Part shown: piece by piece, positions 8,170-17,327 of the stretch | How the letters are laid out: every line of letters begins with the position of its first letter | Numbering within the stretch: the first letter of the stretch is position 1 | NCBI RefSeq assembly: GCF_016908525.1 | Contig: NZ_JAFBEB010000004.1 | Location: forward strand, 248,001-312,000 | Reading direction: 5' to 3' | Source: Brevibacillus fulvus | GTDB taxonomy: Bacteria > Bacillota > Bacilli > Brevibacillales > Brevibacillaceae | Length of the DNA stretch: 64,000 nucleotides | Notes under the pieces: generated by a model | Told to the model about the DNA's origin: nothing | Seen by the model: the letters and a program-made list of their open reading frames with translations, nothing else | Database searches by the model: none | Made by a program: the position numbers and the translations under genes

Positions 8170-9962
8170 TTCATTTTTTCAGATTCCTTGCCGTTTTGAC
8201 GCAAAAAGGCGATGATTTCCCGCGCCAGTTTGTCGCCGATGCCGATCTGCCGGTATTGTTCGACCGTCGCCTCCCGCATTTTCGCCAGTGAGCCAAAATG
8301 CTGGAACAAGAGCTTCCGTCGTTTTTCCCCGATTCCGGGAATCTCATCAAGCTGCGAAGACAGCATGGTTTTGCTGCGCGCTTGCCGATGAAAGCTGATG
8401 GCGAAGCGGTGCACTTCATCCTGAATGCGTTGCAGCAAATAAAATTCGTAGCTGTCGTGGCGCAAAGGGATCGCTTGCGGCGGATCGCCAAACAGCAGTT
8501 CGGCGGTTTTATGTTTATCATCTTTGGCCAAACCGCAAACCGGAATATATAGCCCCAGTTCATTTTCGAGGATATCCACGGCCGCGCTGATTTGCCCTTT
8601 GCCGCCGTCGATCACGATCAAGTCCGGCAACGGCTGATTTTCGCGCAGCAGCCGGGTGTAGCGCCTGCGGATCACCTCGCGCATCGAGCCATAGTCATCC
8701 GGACCTTGTACGGTTTGAATCTTGTATTTGCGGTATTCTTTTTTGTCCGGTCGACCGTTGGTAAAGACGACCATCGCCGATACCGGTTCCGTTCCCTGAA
8801 TGTTGGAGTTGTCAAACGCTTCGATCCGCACAGGTGTTTTAATCCCCAGCAGATGGCCCAAATTGTGCACGGCCTGAACGGTGCGGGCATCATCCTTGGA
8901 CATGAGCGCGAACTTCTCCTCGAGGGCGATTCGCGCATTCTCCACCGCCATTTGCACCAGCTCATACTTTTTGCCGCGCTTGGGCGTCAATACTTTGACC
9001 CCCAGCCATTCCGCCAGCAGTTCCGGCTCGCTTTGTTCCGGCAGCAAAATTTCCTTGGGCAGCGCCTGCTGTTTTTCGTAGTAAAACTGGGTGAGAAATG
9101 ACATGAAGTCCTCGGTTTCGTCGCCATAATACGGAAACGAAGTCGTCTGCCGTTCGATCATCTTTCCTTGCCGCATATAAAAAACTTGCACGCACATCCA
9201 GCCTTTTTCCACAGCAAAGCCGATGATGTCCCGGTCGACCGTATCGGTAAAGGTCACTTTCTGTTTTTCCATGACCGCCTCAATATTGCGAATCTGGTCG
9301 CGTAATTCTTTGGCCCGTTCAAACTCCATCTGTTCGGCAGCCTGCATCATTTTTTGCGTCAGCTCCTGCTTCACCTCTTCATGACCGCCGTCGAGGAATT
9401 TGCAGATTTCGTCCACGATGCGCTGGTTTTCCGCCGGATCGATTTCATTGACGCACGGCGCCAGACACTGTCCCAGATGGTAATACAGGCAAACCTGCTT
9501 GGGCATGGTTTTGCATTTGCGCAACGGATAGAGCCGGTCCAGCAGCTTTTTCACGTCGGCCGCCGCGCCGGCATTCGCGTAAGGTCCAAAATAACGCGCT
9601 TTATCTTTTAGCACTTTTCGCGTAATCTCCAGACGCGGCTGCGGTTCATTCGTTATCTTGAGATAAGGGTACGTCTTGTCATCCTTCAGCATGACGTTGT
9701 AGCGCGGATCATGTTCCTTGATCAAATTGCACTCCAGTATCAGTGCTTCGATAGCGGATGAGACCACAATATATTCAAAGTCAGCGATTTCACTGACAAG
9801 CAACTGCGTTTTTCCGTCATGGCTGCCGGTGAAATAGGAGCGCACCCGATTTTTCAGCACTTTCGCCTTGCCGACGTAAATAATCTCGCCTTTGGCGTTT
9901 TTCATTAAATAACATCCTGGTTTATCCGGCAATACAGCCAGTTTGTCTTTTAGTTTGCTCAG
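8166..9962 (-). CDS. uvrC: UvrABC excision nuclease subunit C
   Basis: Makes the two incisions flanking a lesion in nucleotide excision repair. The 598-residue model shows the N-terminal GIY-YIG nuclease ([20 protein letters not shown]), the KTYPYLKIT region, a UVR segment ([11 protein letters not shown]), the RNase H-like core ([23 protein letters not shown]) and a C-terminal HhH segment ([12 protein letters not shown]). No ATG lies near the expected N-terminus. A TTG at 9932 would cut off [10 protein letters not shown], which is conserved in the family. A CTG at 9962 sits 9 nt from AAGGAG and restores it, so I call a CTG start. Confidence 0.93.
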   Translation of the reverse strand: MSKLKDKLAVLPDKPGCYLMKNAKGEIIYVGKAKVLKNRVRSYFTGSHDGKTQLLVSEIADFEYIVVSSAIEALILECNLIKEHDPRYNVMLKDDKTYPYLKITNEPQPRLEITRKVLKDKARYFGPYANAGAAADVKKLLDRLYPLRKCKTMPKQVCLYYHLGQCLAPCVNEIDPAENQRIVDEICKFLDGGHEEVKQELTQKMMQAAEQMEFERAKELRDQIRNIEAVMEKQKVTFTDTVDRDIIGFAVEKGWMCVQVFYMRQGKMIERQTTSFPYYGDETEDFMSFLTQFYYEKQQALPKEILLPEQSEPELLAEWLGVKVLTPKRGKKYELVQMAVENARIALEEKFALMSKDDARTVQAVHNLGHLLGIKTPVRIEAFDNSNIQGTEPVSAMVVFTNGRPDKKEYRKYKIQTVQGPDDYGSMREVIRRRYTRLLRENQPLPDLIVIDGGKGQISAAVDILENELGLYIPVCGLAKDDKHKTAELLFGDPPQAIPLRHDSYEFYLLQRIQDEVHRFAISFHRQARSKTMLSSQLDEIPGIGEKRRKLLFQHFGSLAKMREATVEQYRQIGIGDKLAREIIAFLRQNGKESEKMN

Positions 9963-10021
9963 GGTAAGCCACTCCTTTCCTTCCTTTTATCGTAGCACAA
10001 CAGCCGCTGACGTTTCATTAT

Positions 10022-10064
10022 GGAAAAAAAAGAAACCGCACGCCAAAAGGGTGCGCTTGTTTCC
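10022..10064 (-). terminator. Second, tandem terminator downstream of trxA
   Basis: On the minus strand GAAAC-aa-GCGCAC pairs with GTGCG-GTTTC across a short loop and is followed by eight U residues. It lies just beyond the first trxA terminator. Confidence 0.7.
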
Positions 10065-10068
10065 AAAC

Positions 10069-10100
10069 AAAAAGAGAGCAGTGTGCTGTGCACTGCTCTC
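10069..10100 (-). terminator. Terminator of trxA
   Basis: A perfect 10-bp stem, GAGAGCAGTG with CACTGCTCTC (arms 10074-10083 and 10091-10100), followed by a U-run on the minus strand. Confidence 0.9.
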
Positions 10101-10115
10101 CGGTCTGCTTGCGGT

Positions 10116-10433
10116 TTACAGATGTTTGCCCAAAGTCGCCATCAAAGCAGCTTTTGGCTGGAATCCGACGATTTTGTCAACAGGTTGGCCATCTTTAAAT
10201 ACGAGCAATGTCGGAATGGACATAATGCCAAAGCGACCGGCTGTCTCCGGATTGTCGTCAACATTCACTTTTGCTATTGTCAATTGATCTCCAATTTCCC
10301 CATCGATTTGCTCAAGTACAGGAGCAATCATTTTGCAAGGACCGCACCAAGGTGCCCAGAAATCAACGAGTACAGTTCCGCCTTGTTCGACATCCTGGCT
10401 GAATGTTTGGTCGGTTACATTTACAATTGCCAT
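10116..10433 (-). CDS. trxA: Thioredoxin
   Basis: A 105-residue cytoplasmic thiol-disulfide carrier that reduces protein disulfides with electrons from thioredoxin reductase. The WCGPC active site has C30 and C33. The buried Asp (VLVDFWAPW) and the cis-Pro region ([12 protein letters not shown]) are intact. The start ATG follows GGAGGG. It is transcribed alone, with its own extended -10 promoter and two tandem terminators. Confidence 0.97.
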   Translation of the reverse strand: MAIVNVTDQTFSQDVEQGGTVLVDFWAPWCGPCKMIAPVLEQIDGEIGDQLTIAKVNVDDNPETAGRFGIMSIPTLLVFKDGQPVDKIVGFQPKAALMATLGKHL

Positions 10434-10478
10434 ATCAGTATCCCTCCTTATTTACACAAAAACGGTGATTGCACAAAC

Positions 10479-10507
10479 AGTATACCATTCTCCGAATCAG
10501 TTGACCA
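10479..10507 (-). promoter_or_regulatory. Promoter of trxA
   Basis: TGGTCA (10507-10502), 17 bp, then an extended -10 TGG-TATACT (10484-10479) on the minus strand. A 17-nt palindrome, GCGACTC-ccg-GAGTCGC at 10524-10540, lies upstream of the -35 and could be an operator. Confidence 0.55.
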
Positions 10508-10649
10508 TGTCGACCGACACTTTGCGACTCCCGGAGTCGCCCAATTCTCACTTGCTTCAGTTTGCCCTTCTTTGCCGAATTCAATGGTGGAAGATCTTGT
10601 CCGTTTGCACCTTGACCTTTTTGCGCCAAATTCATAAGCCGGTTTTCAT

Positions 10650-11426
10650 CTAACGGTTGCCGAAACGCGGCGGCCGCTTCTCCACAAACGCCGAGACTCC
10701 TTCCCGCCCGTCTTCGCTGGCAAACGCTGCCCCGAAGCTTTTCGCTTCCGCTTGCATGCCCGTCTCCGGACCATGCTGCCACCCCGCCTGAATTGCGGAC
10801 AGCGCCAGACGAATCGTCAGCTGGCTTTTCTGTGCGATCGACTCGGCCAGTTTTTTCGCTTCCGCCAGCAGCTGTTCCCGGGGATACACCGCTTCGACCA
10901 GGCCGATCTGGCCGGCGACCTCGCCTGTGACCGGTTCGCCGGTTAAAATCATTTCTCTCGCTTTGCCATAGCCGACTGTTTTCGGCAGCCGTTGCGTCCC
11001 CCCATACCCCGGGATCAAACCGAGCTTTACTTCCGGCAAACCAAGCTGGGCTTCCGGGGCAGCCAGCCGGAGGTGACAAGCCAAAGCCAGCTCCAGTCCT
11101 CCGCCAAGGCAAGGGCCGTTGATCGCTGCGATGAGCGGTTTGCTCAAGCTTTCCAGTTCGTTGAAAATCGCTTGCGCTTCCACAGACAAAGTCGTTCCCT
11201 GATCCGGCGGAGCCGCCAGAAATTCTTTCAAATCGGCTCCCGCGGCAAAACAGCGGCCTTCCCCTGTCAAAATGATCACACTCACCTGCTCCGCTTGTTC
11301 AAGTTGCCGGACGGTCTGTCGCAGCTCGTGGAGCGTCTGGCGATCCAACGCATTCACCGGCGGATTTCTTAGCGATACAATCGCGATCTTCCCTTCAATG
11401 GCGACAGTCAATTTGTCATATGACAT
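10650..11426 (-). CDS. Enoyl-CoA hydratase/isomerase family protein
   Basis: A 258-residue crotonase-fold enzyme, most likely hydrating trans-2-enoyl-CoA in fatty acid beta-oxidation or a related CoA pathway. The CoA-binding AAGADLKEF loop and the oxyanion-hole segment GPCLGGGLELALACH are present. Both catalytic glutamates are there: E112 (GGLELA) and E132 (LPEVKLGLIPGYGGTQRL). Having both Glu favours hydratase over isomerase. There are no beta-oxidation neighbours, so the exact substrate is open. Confidence 0.88.
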   Translation of the reverse strand: MSYDKLTVAIEGKIAIVSLRNPPVNALDRQTLHELRQTVRQLEQAEQVSVIILTGEGRCFAAGADLKEFLAAPPDQGTTLSVEAQAIFNELESLSKPLIAAINGPCLGGGLELALACHLRLAAPEAQLGLPEVKLGLIPGYGGTQRLPKTVGYGKAREMILTGEPVTGEVAGQIGLVEAVYPREQLLAEAKKLAESIAQKSQLTIRLALSAIQAGWQHGPETGMQAEAKSFGAAFASEDGREGVSAFVEKRPPRFGNR

Positions 11427-11572
11427 GGAAATCCCTCTCTTTTCCTGATCGGTTCACTGGGCACTCGGTGACAGTACATTCCCCTTCCAGTGTAGCAAAC
11501 CTCAACTGCGGAAAAAAGGCATTACCTGCCAATGGACGAAGTCGTTCCCCCCGGCAAAAAATTTACTGTCAT

Positions 11573-12610
11573 TCAAGAGGCCAACTCTTTCAACAGTTGC
11601 ATATGCACCCGTGCCTTTTCCTTGCTGGAGATAAGGTAATACCAGCCCAAAATTCCGTTATGCCAGATCCGTTCGTCTCTTCCTGCCAGCATCTGGGTCT
11701 GCAATTCATTGCGGTCAGGATCGTAATAGGTCACGAGCAGAGACGAGATTTGCTCTTCGGTCAGGTCGGTTTTGACATGCTGTCCCATAATCTGCATCAG
11801 CTTGAACGCCTTGAGAAACGCCTGCACGGAATCGCCCTTGTTGGCCAATGCCTGCAAAATTTCCTGCTGCCGCTTGATCCGTTCGTAATCGCTGTCTTCG
11901 TGCCCAAGGTCGCTTTTCCGGTAACGAGCGTAATCGAGCGCTTGCTTGCCGTTTAACGTCTGCACCCCGGGATACAAATCAATTTTTGTGTCATCGGACG
12001 GATCGGTGTACTTCATCCGCTTCTTCACGTTAACGGTGACTCCGCCTAACTCGTCGACGACTTTGCGAAATCCGTCAAAATCAATCGTCATGTAATGGTC
12101 AATTTTCACCTGAAAACACTTCTCCAACGTCTGCTTCAGCAATTTTGGTCCGCCGTAAGCCATGGCATGGTTGACTTTGTCATAGCCTCTTCCCGGCAGC
12201 TCCATGTATGTATCCCTCGGAATGGACAGCAAAAAAGCCCGCTGCTTGCCGGGATTGATGGCCGCCAGAATCGTTGTGTCAGAGCGTGCCCGTTCTCCCT
12301 CTCGGCTATCGATGCCAATCAACAGCAGCAAAAACGGTTTTAACGGTTTCGTTTGCAATGCCGCCCGGATCGCCGCTGGCCCCGATGGCTGCGGCGGCTG
12401 GCTCCCAGGCAGTGGCAACGGCGCCGACGGTTGTGGCGTTATCGATTGTACAGGCCCTTTCTGTTCTTCGAGCGGTTGATACCAGTTGTGCGTCATCTGT
12501 CTATATTCATAAAACGAATAAGATGAGTAACCGATCGCGGCTGCCAGCGCCAAGGCAAGCACCAGCGTCACGGATCGCTTCCAGGTTATGCGGAATAACT
12601 TCGGTTTCAT
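11573..12610 (-). CDS. LytR-CpsA-Psr family cell-wall glycopolymer ligase
   Basis: A membrane-anchored LCP enzyme, a family that attaches anionic glycopolymers to peptidoglycan outside the membrane. After a short cytoplasmic N-terminus there is one membrane helix (about residues 13-32) and then a proline-rich linker. The LCP domain follows: LLLIGIDSREGERARSDTTI, with the conserved arginines and aspartates, then SIPRDTYMELPG, KVNHAMAYGG and ALDYARYRKSD. The start at 12610 has GGGGGG at 7 nt; an ATG at 12616 is too close to that site. It is 345 residues. The glycopolymer is not identifiable, but the csaB and envelope genes nearby suggest candidates. Confidence 0.92.
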   Translation of the reverse strand: MKPKLFRITWKRSVTLVLALALAAAIGYSSYSFYEYRQMTHNWYQPLEEQKGPVQSITPQPSAPLPLPGSQPPQPSGPAAIRAALQTKPLKPFLLLLIGIDSREGERARSDTTILAAINPGKQRAFLLSIPRDTYMELPGRGYDKVNHAMAYGGPKLLKQTLEKCFQVKIDHYMTIDFDGFRKVVDELGGVTVNVKKRMKYTDPSDDTKIDLYPGVQTLNGKQALDYARYRKSDLGHEDSDYERIKRQQEILQALANKGDSVQAFLKAFKLMQIMGQHVKTDLTEEQISSLLVTYYDPDRNELQTQMLAGRDERIWHNGILGWYYLISSKEKARVHMQLLKELAS

Positions 12611-12643
12611 ATCCATTCCCCCCAACACTTGCGCTTTCAGAAG

Positions 12644-12677
12644 AAAAAAGACTCCATATGCGCAAGAATGGAGTCAA
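12644..12677 (-). terminator. Terminator of the PrmA-like gene
   Basis: TGACTCCAT and ATGGAGTC pair across a short loop, followed by TTTTTTC on the minus strand, about 40 nt after the stop at 12712. Confidence 0.8.
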
Positions 12678-12711
12678 CAGAAAGTGTAACCAGCTATGCC
12701 GTTTTCTATAC

Positions 12712-13644
12712 CTATTGGCCCCATGCGGCCTGTACCAGCAACGTTACCCACTCCTGGCTTTGCCGTTCGTCAATGATGCGGAATCCGGCTTGCCGGTAAG
12801 CTTCCTCCACCTGATGACGATTCCATTCCACCATGCCTGACAACAGCAGCATCCCCCCGGGAACGATTCGCTCCTTGACGACGGGCAGCATCTTGATATC
12901 CTCATAGCCGCCGATGTTCAGGTAAACAAAATCAACCTGGTCGGGCAATCGTTTGGCTACAGCTGCATCCTCCAGCGGATCGCCAATGATCACATCGATC
13001 GACGAGTCTGGCAAACCGTTTTGCTCGAGATTGTGCTTCACTTGGGCCGCAGATTCCGGATTAATATCGACGCCGCATACCGGCAAGGCCGCCCCTGCCA
13101 AAACGGAGTAAATGCCCAAAATGCCCGAGCCGGTGCCAATATCGAGCACTTTTCGTTGACGCAGCTCCAGTTTTTGCAAAAAGTACAGAATATCCTGCGT
13201 CGTCCCGTGATAGCCGGTGCCAAAAGCAGCCCCCGGATCAATCCGCAATACTTTGTCTTTTCCCGCCAATCGCTCGGCCGGTGTCCAGGTTGGAGCAATC
13301 GTCCAGTCTCCCACTTCGATTTCCTGATAGTCTTCTTTCCAACTGTCCAGCTCTTCCGCCACTTCCTCCGCAGCGCCGAGACGCACGCGATCGTTCCAGC
13401 GCGACAAATAGCCGTTCAGCTGTTCGATGTGGGTTTGCCGATCTGCCGTCAATGGCTCGAACAAATAAGCGATCACCGGCGCTTCCTCCACCGTTTGATA
13501 GTCGTAGCCGTTATCGGTCCGGATCACCTCGATCTGCGGCTCGGTCCAGCCCAAGGTATAAGGGCTCTCCATGATCGTTAGCGTAAATTCCTCTTCGACC
13601 TCCGCTTCCAGAAACAGCGTATATTTTAACCAGTTTCTCTCCAT
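12712..13644 (-). CDS. PrmA-like (L11-type) protein methyltransferase
   Basis: A 310-residue SAM-dependent methyltransferase resembling ribosomal protein L11 methyltransferase. The C-terminal half has the Rossmann motif I LDIGTGSGILGIYSVLAGA and the PrmA-like substrate approach RIDPGAAFGTGYHGTT. The N-terminal half matches PrmA only loosely. Standard PrmA normally sits beside dnaJ, which is not here, so this may be a paralogue with another target. The start at 13644 follows AAAGGA; the upstream extension to 13746 has no ribosome site. A terminator follows it. Confidence 0.75.
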   Translation of the reverse strand: MERNWLKYTLFLEAEVEEEFTLTIMESPYTLGWTEPQIEVIRTDNGYDYQTVEEAPVIAYLFEPLTADRQTHIEQLNGYLSRWNDRVRLGAAEEVAEELDSWKEDYQEIEVGDWTIAPTWTPAERLAGKDKVLRIDPGAAFGTGYHGTTQDILYFLQKLELRQRKVLDIGTGSGILGIYSVLAGAALPVCGVDINPESAAQVKHNLEQNGLPDSSIDVIIGDPLEDAAVAKRLPDQVDFVYLNIGGYEDIKMLPVVKERIVPGGMLLLSGMVEWNRHQVEEAYRQAGFRIIDERQSQEWVTLLVQAAWGQ

Positions 13645-13746
13645 CTCTTCCGATCCTTTCTTTTGCTTCAAGATAAAGTAGCCGCTTGTAGACTCACATG
13701 TTATGATAGTAAATTGAAAGATAGCTGAAAAGTAGAGGTGTCCCAA

Positions 13747-13863
13747 ATGTTTGATGAATTTTTTTATCGGCGCCGCAAAAACAAGCCGATGCTGGTGGTC
13801 ATGCTGCTCTTTTTGCTGGCAGGCATCGCTTTGATCGGGATGGGGATTCGCTATCTCTGGTAG
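13747..13863 (+). CDS. Small single-span membrane peptide (38 aa)
   Basis: Not recognised. The ATG at 13747 is preceded by AGAGGTG at about 8 nt, and the 38 codons end at a TAG at 13861. The peptide has a charged N-terminus (MFDEFFYRRRKNK) and then one hydrophobic helix (MLVVMLLFLLAGIALIGMGI). That layout predicts an N-in membrane peptide. It lies in the gap between the divergent PrmA-like gene and csaB. A function cannot be assigned. Confidence 0.5.
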   Translation: MFDEFFYRRRKNKPMLVVMLLFLLAGIALIGMGIRYLW

Positions 13864-13957
13864 TCTGCTTTACTTCCTTGCACCCACTCGATTATACTTG
13901 AAATTGTGTTTTCCTATTGTCATGAATGGTACGTTTTCATAGAAAGAAGGTTCTCTC

Positions 13958-15061
13958 ATGTCGCGAATTCTCATCTCCGGGTATTACGGTTTTAATAATG
14001 CCGGAGACGACGTTGTTTTGTACGGTATTATCAGCTCGTTAAGACGGGAACAACCGCATATTTCCCTGTCCGTCTTGTCCAATCAGCCAGAACGTACAGA
14101 AGCGTTGTTCGGAATTCCGGCGTACAATCGCTGGCGGCTTTCAACCATCGTTCGCGAGTTGAAGCGCAGCGATTTATTGGTGATGGGCGGCGGCACCTTG
14201 ATGCAGGATGTCACCAGTCCCCGGAGTGTTCTCTATTACTTGGGGATCGTCACGATTGCCAAACTGCTTGGCAAACGGGTCGTCTTCTATGCGCAAGGAT
14301 TTGGCCCGATCTTGAAGTCGATCAGCCGGCTTTTGATTAAACAAGTGGTCAATCACGTTGATGTCATCACCGTCCGCGATTTTGAATCAGGCGAGGATTT
14401 TAAGGCTTGCGGCGTCACCAAGGCACCGATCTATGTGACAGCCGATCCGGCCTTGACCATTCATCCGGACGAAATCTCAAGCGAACAAGGACGGCGAATC
14501 TTGGCCGATTTGTTCGATGATTTGTCACGCCCTCTGGTCGCGATTTCCGTCCGCAACTGGAAACAGGAAGAAAAATTTAAGACGGCGATTGCCGAAGCGG
14601 CCGATTATTTCATTGAAAAAGGCTGGAATGTGCTGTTCTTGCCGATGCATTATCCGAGCGATGTCGCACCGTCGCGGGAAATTATCGGCAAGATGAAGCG
14701 GCAAGGGGCACAATATATTGAACAACACCTGTCGTTTTACGAGATTATGAGCTTGCTGAAACAATGCGACTATGTCGTGGGAATCAGGCTTCATTCTCTC
14801 ATTTTGGCCTGCATGTTGCAGATTCCCTTTACCGGCATCACCTATGACCCTAAAATCGATCGCTTTGTTGAACGGGCCGGGATGCCTTGCGCCGGTCATA
14901 TCAAGGATTTGCAGGCAGACGTCCTGCTTGCGATCTTGCAAGAGCGGATCGATCATTTGGAGAAAGAGCAGCAAATCATCAAAGAAACTTCTTTGAGTCT
15001 GGCTCGCGAGGCGGCCAAAAGCAGCGAGCTGGTGCTGCAGGCACTTCATCGGAAAAAATAA
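13958..15061 (+). CDS. csaB: Polysaccharide pyruvyl transferase CsaB
   Basis: Transfers pyruvyl groups from phosphoenolpyruvate to secondary cell-wall polysaccharide, creating the ligand that SLH-domain S-layer proteins bind. The 367-residue protein shows the family N-terminus ISGYYGFNNAGDDVVLYGI, then LLVMGGGTLMQDVTS and VVFYAQGFGP. The C-terminal GIRLHSLILACMLQIPFTGI is the PS_pyruv_trans signature. The start ATG has AAGAAGG upstream. It overlaps the following methyltransferase frame, so the two are co-transcribed. The presence of csaB predicts an SLH-type S-layer. Confidence 0.93.
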   Translation: MSRILISGYYGFNNAGDDVVLYGIISSLRREQPHISLSVLSNQPERTEALFGIPAYNRWRLSTIVRELKRSDLLVMGGGTLMQDVTSPRSVLYYLGIVTIAKLLGKRVVFYAQGFGPILKSISRLLIKQVVNHVDVITVRDFESGEDFKACGVTKAPIYVTADPALTIHPDEISSEQGRRILADLFDDLSRPLVAISVRNWKQEEKFKTAIAEAADYFIEKGWNVLFLPMHYPSDVAPSREIIGKMKRQGAQYIEQHLSFYEIMSLLKQCDYVVGIRLHSLILACMLQIPFTGITYDPKIDRFVERAGMPCAGHIKDLQADVLLAILQERIDHLEKEQQIIKETSLSLAREAAKSSELVLQALHRKK

Positions 15062-15081
15062 TGGTTCGGGAGGGAAATGTT

Positions 15082-15933
15082 TTGTCTTTGGCTGCACAAC
15101 TGCTTTATCAGCTTAATAAGTTGTTCCCTTTGCCGGTTCATCCGTTTAACCTGGCGAATGACGGAAAGATGAGCTATACAGAATGGCAATTCGTGAAAGG
15201 GGACCAAACGATTCAATTTTTTCTTCCCTTTCACTCACAAGAGGAGATGTTTCGGGACAAAACGGTTCTGGACATCGGGTGCGGCGGCGGTGGAAAAACT
15301 TGCTATTACGCCACATTTGGTCCCAAAAAAATCATTGGTGTCGATATTGTCCCGCATTATGCAGAAGAAGGCAATGCTTTTGCCCGGGAAAAAGGGTTGG
15401 CGGAAATTGCCACTTTTCTGACAGCAGATGCTTCGGCAATGACGTTTCCCGATAACACGTTTGACACAATTATTATGAACGATGCGATGGAACACGTCGA
15501 ACAACCGGAAAAAACGCTGGCGGAATGTTTTCGCGTGTTAAAACCCGGCGGCCATCTTTATATCAATTTTCCTCCCTACTATCATCCATATGGCGCCCAT
15601 CTGTCGGATGCAATCGGCATTCCCTGGGTGCATTCGCTGTTTTCCGAGCAAGCGATGATCGAAGCGTACAAAAGGTTGGTGCGCGATTTGCCGGACGGCA
15701 GCGATCGGATCAAGTTTCGCTTTAGCAAACGGGCGGATGGCACTGAATACTTCTCGTATATCAACCGGATGACGATCGCCCGTTTTCGCCGGATTCAAAA
15801 AGGAATTTCCCATCCGGCTGTCTATCAGCGGGAAATTCCCCTGCGTTCGACCGTATCGGCTTTGGCCAAGCTTCCCGGTCTTCGGGAGTATTTCGTCAAA
15901 ATGGTCGTTTGCGTCTATCAAAAAAGAGCATAA
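15082..15933 (+). CDS. Class I SAM-dependent methyltransferase
   Basis: A type-11-like methyltransferase domain. Motif I is LDIGCGGGGKTCYYATFGP, followed by an acidic GVDIVPHY and MNDAMEHVEQPEKTLAE and LKPGGHLYINFPPYY. The target is unknown; co-transcription with csaB suggests a sugar or lipid-linked envelope precursor. Two starts are possible. An ATG at 15061 overlaps the csaB stop and lacks a ribosome site. The TTG at 15082 sits 8 nt after GGGAGG and is preferred, giving 283 residues. A terminator follows. Confidence 0.8.
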   Translation: MSLAAQLLYQLNKLFPLPVHPFNLANDGKMSYTEWQFVKGDQTIQFFLPFHSQEEMFRDKTVLDIGCGGGGKTCYYATFGPKKIIGVDIVPHYAEEGNAFAREKGLAEIATFLTADASAMTFPDNTFDTIIMNDAMEHVEQPEKTLAECFRVLKPGGHLYINFPPYYHPYGAHLSDAIGIPWVHSLFSEQAMIEAYKRLVRDLPDGSDRIKFRFSKRADGTEYFSYINRMTIARFRRIQKGISHPAVYQREIPLRSTVSALAKLPGLREYFVKMVVCVYQKRA

Positions 15934-15950
15934 CCCTCGTACAGCAGCTT

Positions 15951-15985
15951 TAACCGCGATGATCCCTTCATCGCGGTTGTTTGTT
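15951..15985 (+). terminator. Terminator of csaB operon
   Basis: AACCGCGATGA pairs with TCATCGCGGTT across a short loop, followed by GTTTGTTT on the plus strand. It sits between convergent units and may also help stop the germination operon. Confidence 0.8.
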
Positions 15986-15999
15986 TCAGCTTTTCCTTT

Positions 16000-17100
16000 T
16001 TATGTATCCGGTTTTATCTCCTGCTGTTGCTCGGGACGCGTTTGCTTTTGCTTGGGGCGCAAAAAGAGCGAGAGGAAAATCGGCAAGATCAGTTCGGGCC
16101 AGATCGCCAATGCCGTCCACTCCCGGTTAAAATCGATGAGTTGCACGGCATCGCGGAAAAACCAGAAGGAACAGACATAAACCAAAATCCCGACAGCCGG
16201 CACGACCGAATCGATCGGAACGCGCGGCATGAGCCGGTTCATTCCATGGCAAACCAGGTACAAGGAGAATCCGATTTTCACAAACATCGTCGGAAAATAG
16301 ATCGCCACCATCGGAATTTCAAAGCGATCCAGAAAATCGGTCACCTTCACTTGTCGCACCAGTTCATAAACGGGGTATGTCAGGTGCGGCATCAAGTCGG
16401 TGCCAAGGATCAATAACAATGTCCATAGCACACCGCTTAATAACAGAACACCAATCAATAGGCTCGCCAACCCATGGCGAAATTGCAAAGTAGCGTTGCT
16501 GTACATAAATGAGATGCCTATTATTTCTCCAATGTATGAAAACGAGTACCAACCAGCTGTTGCCATCCCATACCACTCGAATTCAAAGACAGGACCAAGC
16601 CGGGAGAGATCGAACTCCTTATAGGACAGCGCAGGAACGAGCAAAAGGATAAAATAAAAGCTGGGAATGAAAAATTCAATCATTCGCGCGATCACTTCAA
16701 TCCCGCCGCTTACCAGTTTGTTGATAAAATACAGCAGCAAGGCGGTGATAATCCATAACGGTGTCAATTGCAGCAGGCTCACATTGATAAAATCGGTAAT
16801 CGTCCGGATATCGCGAATTAAGATGACGGCAAAGAACAATACGTAAATGAAGACGACCGCCTTACCCGCCCGCGGCCAGCGGGTGATCAACGCATCATAC
16901 AGGTCTTGATTGGGAAACCGTTTGTGAACTTTGGACAGACACCACAGAACCAATGCGATGATCGCTGCAACCATTATCAAGGAAAGCCAGGCATCTTGTT
17001 TGGCAAAACGGACCATTTGCGCCGGCAGACTGATCAAGGTGCTGTCCATTACCCAGATGGAACCGATCAAAATGATTTGCCGTCCGGAAATTCGCTCCAT
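16000..17100 (-). CDS. Spore germinant receptor B subunit (GerAB/GerKB-type permease)
   Basis: A 366-residue integral membrane protein of the endospore germination permease family, related to APC transporters. It is the inner-spore-membrane subunit thought to bind the germinant. About ten hydrophobic helices are visible, and the N-terminal RISGRQIILIGSIWVMDSTL is typical. The start ATG follows GGAGGTG. It is the last gene of an A-C-D-B operon, 11 nt after the small D-type gene. The germinant specificity cannot be read from sequence. Confidence 0.9.
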   Translation of the reverse strand: MERISGRQIILIGSIWVMDSTLISLPAQMVRFAKQDAWLSLIMVAAIIALVLWCLSKVHKRFPNQDLYDALITRWPRAGKAVVFIYVLFFAVILIRDIRTITDFINVSLLQLTPLWIITALLLYFINKLVSGGIEVIARMIEFFIPSFYFILLLVPALSYKEFDLSRLGPVFEFEWYGMATAGWYSFSYIGEIIGISFMYSNATLQFRHGLASLLIGVLLLSGVLWTLLLILGTDLMPHLTYPVYELVRQVKVTDFLDRFEIPMVAIYFPTMFVKIGFSLYLVCHGMNRLMPRVPIDSVVPAVGILVYVCSFWFFRDAVQLIDFNREWTALAIWPELILPIFLSLFLRPKQKQTRPEQQQEIKPDT

Positions 17101-17111
17101 ACAGACACCTC

Positions 17112-17327
17112 CTAGGGAAATGGGATAAACGGCGAAAGCAGTTGCTGCAACAGAACAGCGGGTTTGACCGCTTTTTCAAACATTTGATTGAAAGCAGTGA
17201 TGGCAAGACTGACAGTTAAAATCCCGGAGATGGTCAAAAAGGTGGGCTTGTTGGCCGCTTTCATCGTTTTCCAACTAGCGATCATATAAAAAACGATCAA
17301 CAGCAAAACGATCGGCACCGTAATCAT
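17112..17327 (-). CDS. Small two-helix protein of the germinant receptor operon (D-subunit type)
   Basis: A 71-residue protein with two predicted membrane helices (PIVLLLIVFYMIASW and FLTISGILTVSLAITAF) and a hydrophobic tail. It overlaps the end of the C-subunit gene in an ATGA arrangement and has AGGAGGGG upstream, so it is translated in step with the operon. Small two-helix D proteins encoded in gerA-family operons are known from Bacillus and tune receptor function. Assignment here rests on size, topology and position. Confidence 0.7.
   Translation of the reverse strand: MITVPIVLLLIVFYMIASWKTMKAANKPTFLTISGILTVSLAITAFNQMFEKAVKPAVLLQQLLSPFIPFP

Noticed and set aside
10435-11112. A 225-codon minus-strand frame overlapping the enoyl-CoA hydratase gene
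   Set aside because: It is an alternative frame of that gene with Gly/Arg-rich low-complexity composition. The crotonase motifs are all in the other frame.
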